Shown here: positions 53,894-61,314 of the stretch, piece by piece
Layout of the letters: each line of letters starts with the position of its first letter
Position numbering within the stretch: the stretch's first letter is position 1
From: Flavobacteriaceae bacterium
GTDB taxonomy: Bacteria; Bacteroidota; Bacteroidia; Flavobacteriales; Flavobacteriaceae
Direction: 5' to 3'
DNA: 64,000 nt
Assembly (NCBI GenBank): GCA_014238425.1
Contig: JABABD010000018.1
Span: 79,244-143,243, forward strand
Made by a program: the position numbers and the translations under genes
Notes under the pieces: generated by a model
The model's database searches: none
What the model was told of the DNA's origin: nothing
Seen by the model: the letters and a program-made list of their open reading frames with translations, nothing else

Positions 53894-55360
53894 TTACGCT
53901 TTAATTCCTTTCGTTAAATTCCAATTTTGTTCCATAGCATCCATCAATGCTTCTTCTAAGTGAGAATGATCACACAAATGCACTTTTTCGCATCGACTTT
54001 TTGCTTTTTCGATAGAATGATGCTTTGCCGCTTCTGGCAACTCGTCTGTACCTAGTACTTCTTTAATGCTCTCTGGAAATTTTGAAGGATGTGCTGTTGC
54101 CAAACAAATAACTTTTCCTTTACCAAGTTGGGGTCTCAAAATATCTGTAGCCACTACCGCAACTGCTCCGTGTGGATCCAACATATAGCCTTCAGCTTCA
54201 TAAACTTCTTTTATGACAGAAAGTGTTTGAGTATCTGAAGCGCTGTAAGACAGGAATCCTTTTCTATAATTCTCAAACGTTTCAACATCAAAATGCACAA
54301 GGCCAGTTTTCTTGAATTCATTTATCCAAACTTTTATTTTCTCAGCATCTTCATCAACACTAAAATAAAGATATCTCCAAAAATTATAGGGAACAAGAAT
54401 GTCTATAGCCGAAGATTCTGTTTCAAAAATATTTTGTTTTGAGAATACACCTTCAGAAAAAATACGATGTAAACATGCGTTCTTATTATTAGCAGCAATT
54501 AGAGTGGTAATGGGCAATCCCATTTTACGCGCCAGTGCACCAGCACATAAATTGCCAAAACCTCCTGAAGGCACTGACATGTGAACACGTTCACCAATAG
54601 TATTAACAACCTGAAAATAACCATGAAAATAATGAACGGTTTGCATCATCACGCGTCCCCAATTAATAGAATTTACACTAGATAGTTTTAGCTTATCCTT
54701 AAATCTTTTATTAGCATACAGTTTACTAATTACCAAATCCAAGTCATCTCCTCCATCTGGGCAATTAGAAACGCCTACAGGGTGTATATTTGAATGCGGA
54801 AGCGTTGTCATTTGCCGTTCTTGCTCTTCGGTAATCTTATCTTTAGGATACAATACCCATGCATCTAAATTTGATTTTCCCGCAGCAAAATAAGCTGTAG
54901 CTGGTCCTGTATCTCCAGTGGTTGCAACAATTACTGACAGGTGCTCTTCTTTTCTTTCTAAAAAAAAGTTAACAAGATTCACCAAAAATGCCAAACCAAT
55001 ATCTTTGAACGAAATGGTTGGCCCATAGAACAATTCCATGATATAAGTGTCCTTTCTAGAGCTTAAAGGGTATATAGGAATGATTTCCTCTTTTTCAAAA
55101 GATGTATAAGCTTCTTCAAGCAGTGTCTTGAGTTCTTTTTCTGACACTATGGATCTATCTATAAATAATGACAAGATTTCAAACGCAAGGTCTACATAAC
55201 CCAAGTTTTTCCAATCATTCAATTGCTGATTAGAAATTTTTGGTAAGCGTTCCGGAACATATAAGCCTCCATCAATCGCAAAGCCATCAAGTATTGCCGT
55301 TTCAAAATCTACGGGAGCACCGCCACCAGTATTACTAATATATTGAAGCATGTTGTTCAT
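53894..55360 (-). CDS. thrC: Threonine synthase-like PLP enzyme
   Basis: A 488-residue fold type II PLP enzyme. The Schiff-base lysine is K119 (GPTISFKDIGLAF), the phosphate loop is VATTGDTGPATAY, and the second glycine loop is SVPSGGFGNLCAGALARKMG. The N-terminal signature is YISNTGGGAPVDF instead of the usual Y-x-STRG, a change near the phosphate-binding mouth. The segments QMTTLPHSNIHPVGV and NSINWGRVMMQTVHYF recall threonine synthase-like 2 (THNSL2), known as a catabolic phospho-lyase of O-phosphohomoserine or O-phosphothreonine. A catabolic role fits the operon context better than biosynthesis, but both remain possible. Confidence 0.8.
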   Translation of the reverse strand: MNNMLQYISNTGGGAPVDFETAILDGFAIDGGLYVPERLPKISNQQLNDWKNLGYVDLAFEILSLFIDRSIVSEKELKTLLEEAYTSFEKEEIIPIYPLSSRKDTYIMELFYGPTISFKDIGLAFLVNLVNFFLERKEEHLSVIVATTGDTGPATAYFAAGKSNLDAWVLYPKDKITEEQERQMTTLPHSNIHPVGVSNCPDGGDDLDLVISKLYANKRFKDKLKLSSVNSINWGRVMMQTVHYFHGYFQVVNTIGERVHMSVPSGGFGNLCAGALARKMGLPITTLIAANNKNACLHRIFSEGVFSKQNIFETESSAIDILVPYNFWRYLYFSVDEDAEKIKVWINEFKKTGLVHFDVETFENYRKGFLSYSASDTQTLSVIKEVYEAEGYMLDPHGAVAVVATDILRPQLGKGKVICLATAHPSKFPESIKEVLGTDELPEAAKHHSIEKAKSRCEKVHLCDHSHLEEALMDAMEQNWNLTKGIKA

Positions 55361-55370
55361 GAATTATCAA

Positions 55371-56480
55371 TTAATCTTTAGTTACTCTTTCTGTCCTGAC
55401 TTTATAAATTTCAATTTCTTCTTCGGTCATTAGATGGATGTTATTTGCAGGTGCTGCCTCTAATGTATACCAGTAGAATTCTGCTGGTATGCCTACAATC
55501 TCATAATAATCCAGGTATTTTTGATGAACAGGGTCATCTTTTGGAACATCTGTAGCTGCAACATTTCCACCTCCCCAAGAATGCACACCAATTTTGGCGC
55601 CCTTTTCAACAATTCGTTGTTTCCCTGCAAGGAAAAAATCAGTACCTCCAGAAGCTACAGAGCTATTGGCATTTAATTTCGTTATTAACCCAAACTTATG
55701 AACATATAAAGAGGCGCGTAAATTAGCTACATCATCAATGGATCCGGGCACAGTTATCATTTCTATGGTAGTGACGTTAGGATACTCAAACAACAATTGT
55801 AATACAGTAGCTGGAGTTTGTGCTGTAATGACTCCTGTCATAAAAGCAGTATTACCCTTTACATCAAAGGATATGGGTGTATTGTCTGCTATCATAAAAG
55901 CATACACTTCTTTTTTAGAAATATCCCCATCATGGTTAGAATCCCACTCAGAGAATCTATCTATGTCATCTTTATCAACTTTTGAAAGTGATATAGTATC
56001 ATCTCCCCCATATTCATTAAAAAGTTCTTCAATCCTAATATTTATGTCCTCTTCACTTGCTAAAAAAGCATCTTCAAAGTCAAAATCCATCATTTCTTGT
56101 AGCGTTATCGAACCATCTGAATCTGTATCCATCATTTCAACGAAGCCTTTCATATCCTCGTTAACTTCAGATAATTTTACCTTACCGTCTTTATTTTCAT
56201 CAAATTCTTCGAACATCTCTGAAAATTCCTCTTCTTGCTCATTTTCGTAAGCACTTGCAAGTCGCGTAAAATCTTTAGTTGTAAGCTCCTTATTGTTTTC
56301 TTTTTGCAAAAGAAATAACACATCCATCGCTTCATAAGGGTTTATAACACCGTCGTTATTACTATCTAGTATAGCAATATTGGTTGCCTCCTTTAGTATT
56401 TCCTTTTTACTTTCTGAGCACCCAATTAACATCAGTATTGTAAAACAAAGCGAAAGATTTTTTAATATATGATTTATCAT
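55371..56480 (-). CDS. Lipoprotein with four EF-hands and a ClpP-like (COG3904-type) domain
   Basis: A 369-residue lipoprotein (C21, lipobox LIGC). Four canonical calcium loops follow: residues 39-50 (DSNNDGVINPYE), 94-105 (DENKDGKVKLSE), 118-129 (DTDSDGSITLQE) and 180-191 (DSNHDGDISKKE). From about residue 205 the fold is ClpP/crotonase-like: GVITAQTPATVLQLLFEYP, SSVASGGTDFFLAGKQRIV (candidate nucleophile S277) and GAKIGVHSWGGG (candidate H300), as in COG3904 periplasmic proteins. A calcium-sensing exported serine hydrolase would be unusual inside an amino-acid operon. The reaction is unknown. Confidence 0.78.
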   Translation of the reverse strand: MINHILKNLSLCFTILMLIGCSESKKEILKEATNIAILDSNNDGVINPYEAMDVLFLLQKENNKELTTKDFTRLASAYENEQEEEFSEMFEEFDENKDGKVKLSEVNEDMKGFVEMMDTDSDGSITLQEMMDFDFEDAFLASEEDINIRIEELFNEYGGDDTISLSKVDKDDIDRFSEWDSNHDGDISKKEVYAFMIADNTPISFDVKGNTAFMTGVITAQTPATVLQLLFEYPNVTTIEMITVPGSIDDVANLRASLYVHKFGLITKLNANSSVASGGTDFFLAGKQRIVEKGAKIGVHSWGGGNVAATDVPKDDPVHQKYLDYYEIVGIPAEFYWYTLEAAPANNIHLMTEEEIEIYKVRTERVTKD

Positions 56481-56490
56481 AATGGTCGTT

Positions 56491-57447
56491 TTAATTTTTT
56501 AAATCTTTATAATTTTCATAAACAGATTGCGCAATCATTATGTCTTGCACTGCAACACCAGTTAAATCTACTACGGTAATTTGGTTTTCATTTTTACGTT
56601 GAAGAGCTTTGTCCTGAATAGCAGTACCTAATTCAATAACTTTGTCATGCGAAATAACACCATCTTTAGTCGCTCTATAGATTTCGCCTCTACTTTTGCT
56701 TTGAGAAATGCTATCAGAAATAACAATACTCGCTCTCTCTAAAACAGCGCTTTGCAGCTCCTGTTTGTCCTTTGTATCCGAACCTACTGCCGTAATATGA
56801 GTACCAGATCGAATATCTTCAGCTTTAAGAAGAGGTATCTCAGATGGTGTGGTTGTAAGTATAAGATTGCAATGCTTGGCAATTTCTGAAGTATCTTGAA
56901 CTATATGAATGTCAAAATCATTACCTAATTCTTTTTTAAAAGCTTCCGCACCTTCAGGGTTTCTATTCCAAACCCAAACTGACTTACATGGATTGTTTTT
57001 TTGTAAGAATTGCAGCTGTAACTTTCCTTGAATACCAGTGCCTATAACACCAATTCCTGCAATGTTTTTAGGTGCAAAATACTTAGCTGCAACTGCACCT
57101 GCCGCTGCTGTACGAATATCTGTGAGGTGGCCATCATCTAGTAAAACTGCTTTAATCTGTCCTGTTTCTTGACTGAATAATAGCATCAACCCTTGACTAC
57201 TCGATATTCCTAGTCTTGCATTATTGTAAAATCCTGACGCAATTTTTATGACGAAATAATCATCTTCCTTTATATACCCATACTTTATATGTACATCTCC
57301 AGGAGGGTTGTCAAAAAGCAATTCCGCAACTGGGGGCACTACTGTCCTTCCATTACTATATGCTACAAAACCATCTTCTATAGCTGGTATTATATCGATA
57401 TTATCGATAATGGATATGATTTCTTGTTTATTGATAATAGTCGCCAT
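56491..57447 (-). CDS. Ornithine cyclodeaminase/mu-crystallin family dehydrogenase
   Basis: A 318-residue NAD(P)-dependent enzyme. The Rossmann motif is GVIGTGIQGKLQ (GxGxxG at 136-141), and the substrate-site residues include R112 (LTDIRTAA) and K68-like basic residue before SGFYNN. VGSDTKDKQE near 227 carries the conserved Asp. The family contains ornithine cyclodeaminase, alanine dehydrogenase, ketimine reductase and EutC. It is the first gene of the operon; its leader RNA carries a transcription terminator at 57503-57554. The gap to the next gene is 10 bp. Confidence 0.88.
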   Translation of the reverse strand: MATIINKQEIISIIDNIDIIPAIEDGFVAYSNGRTVVPPVAELLFDNPPGDVHIKYGYIKEDDYFVIKIASGFYNNARLGISSSQGLMLLFSQETGQIKAVLLDDGHLTDIRTAAAGAVAAKYFAPKNIAGIGVIGTGIQGKLQLQFLQKNNPCKSVWVWNRNPEGAEAFKKELGNDFDIHIVQDTSEIAKHCNLILTTTPSEIPLLKAEDIRSGTHITAVGSDTKDKQELQSAVLERASIVISDSISQSKSRGEIYRATKDGVISHDKVIELGTAIQDKALQRKNENQITVVDLTGVAVQDIMIAQSVYENYKDLKN

Positions 57448-57502
57448 GTTATCTTTTTTGTTAATTCATTATACTTAATAAACTTCCATTTGATATGGCG
57501 AC

Positions 57503-57638
57503 AAAAAAAACCTCCGTACACCAATCAAATATTTTGATTAAGGTATACGGAGGTTCTCCGTAAAAAATCTACTTACTTTCCCAATTTCTTCCTTATGATA
57601 GAAAACAAGTGAGTAACACAGGGTTACAATATTTTTTC
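57503..57638 (-). promoter_or_regulatory. Structured leader RNA with mutually exclusive antiterminator and terminator
   Basis: On the minus strand, 5' to 3': hairpin P1 GTAAC/GTTAC (57627-57613), stem P2 ACTTGTTTTC/GAAAGTAAGT (57610-57571, ten pairs, two G-U, 20-nt loop), an antiterminator hairpin ACGGAG/CTCCGT (57561-57547), and a terminator in which ACCTCCGTA pairs with TACGGAGGT (57554-57510) around an inner AATCAAA/TTTGATT stem, then eight T. The 3' arm of the antiterminator is the 5' arm of the terminator, so they exclude each other. The first gene starts at 57447. The layout is that of an attenuator or riboswitch; the signal is unknown. Confidence 0.7.
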
Positions 57639-57643
57639 TAGAG

Positions 57644-57651
57644 CAAATATA
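57644..57651 (-). promoter_or_regulatory. Putative -7 promoter element of the seven-gene operon
   Basis: TATATTTG on the minus strand matches TAnnTTTG; transcription would start near 57638, just upstream of P1 of the leader. A -33 TTG at a good distance is not obvious. The rest of this 407-bp gap (57652-57854) is AT-rich, must include the promoter of the divergent sigma-54 activator gene, and shows no other gene. Confidence 0.4.
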
Positions 57652-57854
57652 TATAAAATAATTTTACTAAAGATTTGATTAAGTGTATAACCATAAAAAC
57701 AGATTTAATAAATGGCTTTCAATGGATTAAAAAAAAGAGAATTTTCATTAATTGGTGATTTCAAAATTTCATGTCCTATGTGCGTCCAAATTAATCTCTT
57801 TATAAGATTATTTATAACCTATTTTTTTATCTTTAAACAATGAAGCATTAGTTC

Positions 57855-59702
57855 ATGTCAAAAACAGAAGAAAACAATTATATAGAGTTTCTTTCGAAGG
57901 TCTCCTTTTTTTCGGAAGTTTCCGAAACATCTCTTTCTCACCTATGCTCTGTCATTAAGGAAGAAAATTATAGACGAAATCAAGCCATTTTTGAAAAAGA
58001 TACCATTGGTGATTCTATGTATGTCATTCTAAACGGAAAAGTGAAGATTCATCAGGATAGCCATATCTATGGCGAGTTACTTGAAGGAGATTGTTTTGGT
58101 GAGTATGCTCTCTTAGATAATGAAACTCGTTCTGCCTCTGTTACATCAATAGATAGAACAACTGTTTTAAAAATTGGACGAGAAGATTTTCTAAAACTAA
58201 TGACTAAGGATAGTGGATTAGCACAAGGTGTTTTGTCGGTTATGATCAAACGTCATCGAGAACTAGATATTATTCAAGAACAGCTGTCTACTTCAAAACA
58301 AGACTTAGAACTAGCAAGCTCAAAAATGTTTGGTTTAATAGATGGCGCTATGGATGCTATTATTATGTTTAATAGTAGTTTCAGGATAGTACTCACGAAT
58401 CCATCTGCAAATAAACTATTGGAAAATGACGATGTATTACAGAGAAATGTTCTCTTTTTCTTTGATGCCGAAGGCTCCCGTCTAATAGAATCTTTAGTTG
58501 GACAAAGTAAAGACGAAAAAAAATCTATCAATAATTATATTCCAAATGTTATTAAGGTTATCGGCTCTAACGAAACCGAAACTTTAAACGAAGGCACTAT
58601 TAGCAGATATGGAAATGAAGAAGAAACATTTTATACGCTTATTCTCAGAAATATTGAAGAGCGTTTAGTAGCGCAAGATAAAATCAATCTTCTTACAACT
58701 AAAACACAATACCTTGAAGAAGAAATTCAAGAATTAACTAGCAGTTATGGCATCATCGCTGAAAATTCTAATATGCAGCGAGTTATAGATCTTATGCATC
58801 AAGTTGCACATACAGATGCAACTGTTTTAATTACTGGAGAAACGGGTACTGGAAAAGAACTAGTAGCAAGAGGAATACATAAAGCTAGCCAGAGAAATGA
58901 CAAACCACTCATTAGAATTAATTGTGGAGCCATTCCTACTAATCTAATTGAGAGTGAGTTATTTGGACATAAAAAAGGAGCTTTTACTGGCGCCACAGCA
59001 GACAGAAAAGGGCGCTTTACCTTAGCGGATAAGGGCACCATATTTTTAGATGAAATTGGAGAAATGCCCTTGGAGTTGCAGCCAAAACTATTACGAGTAA
59101 TACAAGAAGGAGAATTTGACCCTGTTGGTAGTTCTGAAACCATTAAAGTAGATGTACGCATTATAGCTGCTACTCATAGAGATCTTCTCAAACATTCTCA
59201 AGAAGGCAAATTTCGAGAAGATCTTTATTATAGATTGAATGTCTTCCCAATTGAGGTTCCAGCACTTAGAGATAGAGGTAGTGATATTACTATAATTGCC
59301 GAGGAAATGATTCAATTGTTTGCCAAAAAACTAAGTAAGTCAGAAATTAAACTATCAAATGCCGATAATAACTCACTTTTATCATATCATTGGCCAGGTA
59401 ATGTACGTGAACTTCAAAACTTGATTGAGCGTGCCGTAATTGTCTCTCAAGATGGCTATATCAATTGGCAAGCTATCATTCCAAGTGAAATGAACAACCA
59501 ACAGATTGACACTAAAACCAGTCAGCAAACTATATTAACCTCTAGACAATTACTCAAGTTAGAAAAAGAGAACATATTACGTGCCCTAAAACAGACTCGT
59601 TGGAAAATATCGGGCAAACAAGGCGCTGCTTCATTACTTCAAATACCTCCAACGACCTTAGCATCTAGAATTAAAGCCTTGGGTATAGAACGCCCTATAT
59701 AA
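57855..59702 (+). CDS. Sigma-54-dependent activator with N-terminal CRP-like sensor domain
   Basis: A 615-residue regulator. Residues 10-130 form a cyclic-nucleotide-binding/CRP-type domain (MYVILNGKVKIHQ, FGEYALLDNETRSASV). Residues 155-270 look PAS-like (LIDGAMDAIIMFNSSFRIVL, NPSANKLLEND). A coiled segment leads to the AAA+ domain: Walker A GETGTGKE (328-335), sigma-54 contact loop GAFTGA (375-380), Walker B IFLDEIGE, and WPGNVRELQN. The last 45 residues are a Fis-type HTH (RALKQTRWKISGKQGAASLL). It is divergent from the seven-gene operon and immediately upstream of a sigma-54-type promoter. Confidence 0.93.
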   Translation: MSKTEENNYIEFLSKVSFFSEVSETSLSHLCSVIKEENYRRNQAIFEKDTIGDSMYVILNGKVKIHQDSHIYGELLEGDCFGEYALLDNETRSASVTSIDRTTVLKIGREDFLKLMTKDSGLAQGVLSVMIKRHRELDIIQEQLSTSKQDLELASSKMFGLIDGAMDAIIMFNSSFRIVLTNPSANKLLENDDVLQRNVLFFFDAEGSRLIESLVGQSKDEKKSINNYIPNVIKVIGSNETETLNEGTISRYGNEEETFYTLILRNIEERLVAQDKINLLTTKTQYLEEEIQELTSSYGIIAENSNMQRVIDLMHQVAHTDATVLITGETGTGKELVARGIHKASQRNDKPLIRINCGAIPTNLIESELFGHKKGAFTGATADRKGRFTLADKGTIFLDEIGEMPLELQPKLLRVIQEGEFDPVGSSETIKVDVRIIAATHRDLLKHSQEGKFREDLYYRLNVFPIEVPALRDRGSDITIIAEEMIQLFAKKLSKSEIKLSNADNNSLLSYHWPGNVRELQNLIERAVIVSQDGYINWQAIIPSEMNNQQIDTKTSQQTILTSRQLLKLEKENILRALKQTRWKISGKQGAASLLQIPPTTLASRIKALGIERPI

Positions 59703-59706
59703 ATTC

Positions 59707-59750
59707 ACGATATTTCATAAATTTACTTACGATATTTCGTTATTAAACGA
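59707..59750. promoter_or_regulatory. Candidate upstream activating sequence for the sigma-54 activator
   Basis: Repeated sites ACGATATTTC at 59707-59716 and ACGATATTTCGT at 59729-59740, the latter a palindrome (ACGA-N4-TCGT), then TCGTTATTAAACGA at 59737-59750 with a second dyad. They lie 70-110 bp before the -24/-12 promoter at 59818, a normal distance for an enhancer of a sigma-54 activator, and start 4 bp after the activator gene's stop codon. Confidence 0.5.
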
Positions 59751-59817
59751 ATTTTCATGAGTATTTTATTATTTAATTTTTAACATAACTATCTGTAAAT
59801 CAAGTATTTGATTTGTA

Positions 59818-59834
59818 TGGCATAACAATAGCTT
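59818..59834 (+). promoter_or_regulatory. Sigma-54-type -24/-12 promoter of osmC-like gene
   Basis: TGGCATAACAATAGCTT: the GG (59819-59820) and GC (59831-59832) doublets are separated by exactly ten bases, with the flanking TGGCA and GCT matching the TGGCAC-N5-TTGCT consensus (the T before GC is shifted by one). It ends 45 bp before the OsmC start. A sigma-54 activator gene lies just upstream. Confidence 0.6.
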
Positions 59835-59878
59835 AACACTAGTCAGCAATAATGCTAACAATTTTAAATATTAGAAAA

Positions 59879-60433
59879 ATGATTACAACAGCAAACATTA
59901 AAAACGGGGTTAACGTAGACCAATTAGTAGACACTATTGGTGCAGTGCAACAAAATCCAGAATTGGCAAAATTCCAATTCAGATCTAAAAACGATTGGAT
60001 CAATGGAGGGCATTGTGTCTCTAGCATTAAAAGTTTTTACGGTGTAGGTCAAGAAGACGAATCTCGTCAAGAAACTTTCACAATGGAATGTAGCCATCCT
60101 CAAGTATTATTAGGACAAGATGAGGCAGCAACACCGCCAGAAGTAGTATTACATGCTTTAGGCTCTTGTTTAACTGGCGCCATGGTTTACCATGCTGCCG
60201 CTAACGGAATTGATATAGAAAGTGCAACTTCTACTTTAGAAGGTGGATGTGATCTTCACGGTTTCTTAGGATTAGACCCTGAAGTACGTACAGGATTTGA
60301 TGGCATTACTTTTAAATTGAAAGTAAAATCAGACGCTACTGCAGAGCAGTTAGAAAATTTAGCAAAATTCTCTCCAGTATTCGATATGATCACCAACCCT
60401 ACTCCAGTTTCAATCGAAATTGTAAAAGAGTAA
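59879..60433 (+). CDS. OsmC/Ohr family protein
   Basis: From the ATG at 59879, 184 residues; an upstream in-frame ATG at 59852 would lie within the likely leader. The OsmC core is visible: VLLGQDEAATPPEVVLHALG then SCLTGAMVYHAAANGI, with the reactive Cys in GSCLTG; the other Cys position may be in GGHC or CSH. Members reduce organic peroxides, although this YhfA-like subgroup is less well known. It is behind a sigma-54-type promoter and closed by a terminator at 60442-60478, so it is probably a single-gene target of the adjacent activator. Confidence 0.85.
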   Translation: MITTANIKNGVNVDQLVDTIGAVQQNPELAKFQFRSKNDWINGGHCVSSIKSFYGVGQEDESRQETFTMECSHPQVLLGQDEAATPPEVVLHALGSCLTGAMVYHAAANGIDIESATSTLEGGCDLHGFLGLDPEVRTGFDGITFKLKVKSDATAEQLENLAKFSPVFDMITNPTPVSIEIVKE

Positions 60434-60441
60434 TAACAGCT

Positions 60442-60478
60442 AAATAAGGCTGCTCTCTTTATAGGTGCAGCCTTATTT
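60442..60478 (+). terminator. Rho-independent terminator after osmC-like gene
   Basis: A perfect 12-bp stem, AAATAAGGCTGC (60442-60453) and GCAGCCTTATTT (60467-60478), with a 13-nt loop. It lies 8 bp after the stop codon and ends in TTATTTATT. Confidence 0.82.
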
Positions 60479-60504
60479 ATTCAGCAAATTAACAAATAGA
60501 AATT

Positions 60505-60630
60505 ATGACAACATTAAAAATAGCTCCATCGCTGACATCAAATAACGAAGTTCATTATACAGGTAAAATTTATGCTTGTGTTCGTTGCGCAAGAGGTCAG
60601 AAATGGTACAGCAAAAGACGATTTAAATAA
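60505..60630 (+). CDS. Small CxxC protein (41 aa)
   Basis: ATG at 60505 opens a 41-codon frame, MTTLKIAPSLTSNNEVHYTG and then KIYACVRCARGQKWYSKRRF plus K. It contains a single CVRC pair and a basic tail, which suits a small metal- or RNA-binding protein or a redox partner. It lies between a terminator and a second hairpin, so it has its own transcript. No family recognised; too short for an unaided gene finder. Confidence 0.5.
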   Translation: MTTLKIAPSLTSNNEVHYTGKIYACVRCARGQKWYSKRRFK

Positions 60631-60648
60631 TGACACGTACAAAGAGAT

Positions 60649-60683
60649 AAGAAAGGATTATTAAAAACTAATAATTCTTTCTT
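60649..60683 (+). terminator. Hairpin downstream of the small CxxC gene
   Basis: AAGAAAGGATTATT (60649-60662) pairs with AATAATTCTTTCTT (60670-60683), 14 pairs with one G-T, loop AAAAACT. It is 18 bp after the small gene's stop. It is AT-rich without a long T tract, so it is a weaker terminator. Confidence 0.5.
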
Positions 60684-60717
60684 ATTAAAATTTAAAGAAT
60701 AATCAACAACGACACCA

Positions 60718-61275
60718 ATGAAACATTCAGAATTAAATAACTTAAAAAAAGAACTTTCGGTCAGAGCAAAAAATGGCATTGATTTCATTTTTGCAGCTAG
60801 TATTATTTGGATTGCCATTACATTTATTTGGTCTCTACCAAACACAGCATATAACAAAAGTGTTTTTACATTTATAGCTGGTGGGCCTCTATTACCCTTG
60901 GCATTTCTGTTTTCCAAGATGTTCAAAACAACCTGGAAAATAGCATCTAATCCTCTACAACCTCTAGGGCTATGGCTAAATTTTGCTCAATTATTCTACT
61001 TTCCTTTCTTAATTCTCATACTCATAAAATCACCTGAATATTTTGTAGTAACCTATGCGATTGTTACTGGGGCTCATTTATTTCCGTATGCCTGGTTATA
61101 TGCTGAAAAATCGTATGCAATTATAGCAGGAGTTATATCCATAGGGTCTTTAGTGATTGGCATGAATGTAACACAAGAGATGATGTTTTACGTGCCTTTA
61201 TTCACTTCAATATCGCTCTTTGTATTAGGTATATTGCTTTATTTTTCTTTTCGAAAAAAAACTAGCCAAGACTAA
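60718..61275 (+). CDS. DUF7010-like membrane protein
   Basis: A 185-residue protein with five to six helices (FIFAASIIWIAITFIWSL, FIAGGPLLPLAFLFSKMF, LGLWLNFAQLFYFPFLILIL, YAIIAGVISIGSLVIGM, PLFTSISLFVLGILLYFSF). The helical layout and the segment SVRAKNGIDFIFAASIIW resemble DUF7010 proteins. No function known. It is 39 bp before the pyruvate:ferredoxin oxidoreductase gene on the same strand and may be transcribed with it. Confidence 0.6.
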   Translation: MKHSELNNLKKELSVRAKNGIDFIFAASIIWIAITFIWSLPNTAYNKSVFTFIAGGPLLPLAFLFSKMFKTTWKIASNPLQPLGLWLNFAQLFYFPFLILILIKSPEYFVVTYAIVTGAHLFPYAWLYAEKSYAIIAGVISIGSLVIGMNVTQEMMFYVPLFTSISLFVLGILLYFSFRKKTSQD

Positions 61276-61314
61276 AATTGTATCACACATTTAAAAGAAA
61301 ATTCAACACCACCA

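Noticed and set aside
55738..56250. 170-codon open frame on the plus strand
   Set aside because: It is antisense to the EF-hand lipoprotein gene and is a Ser-rich mirror of its acidic repeats; no homology or signal of its own.
50563..57447. Hydroxyectoine use (EutB/EutC) as the function of the operon
   Set aside because: A EutB-like dehydratase and a EutC-like OCD enzyme are present, but the ectoine hydrolase and deacetylase (EutD/EutE, DoeA/DoeB) and EutA are missing, and the kinase and ThrC-like enzymes do not fit that pathway.
57638..57694. Possible leader peptide ORF (MVIHLIKSLVKLFYIYLL) rich in Ile, Leu and Val before the terminator, as in branched-chain amino-acid attenuators
   Set aside because: The best -7 promoter element (57644-57651) lies inside its 3' end, so it would not be on the transcript, and its stop is about 85 nt before the terminator. 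Worth revisiting if the start site maps upstream of 57694.
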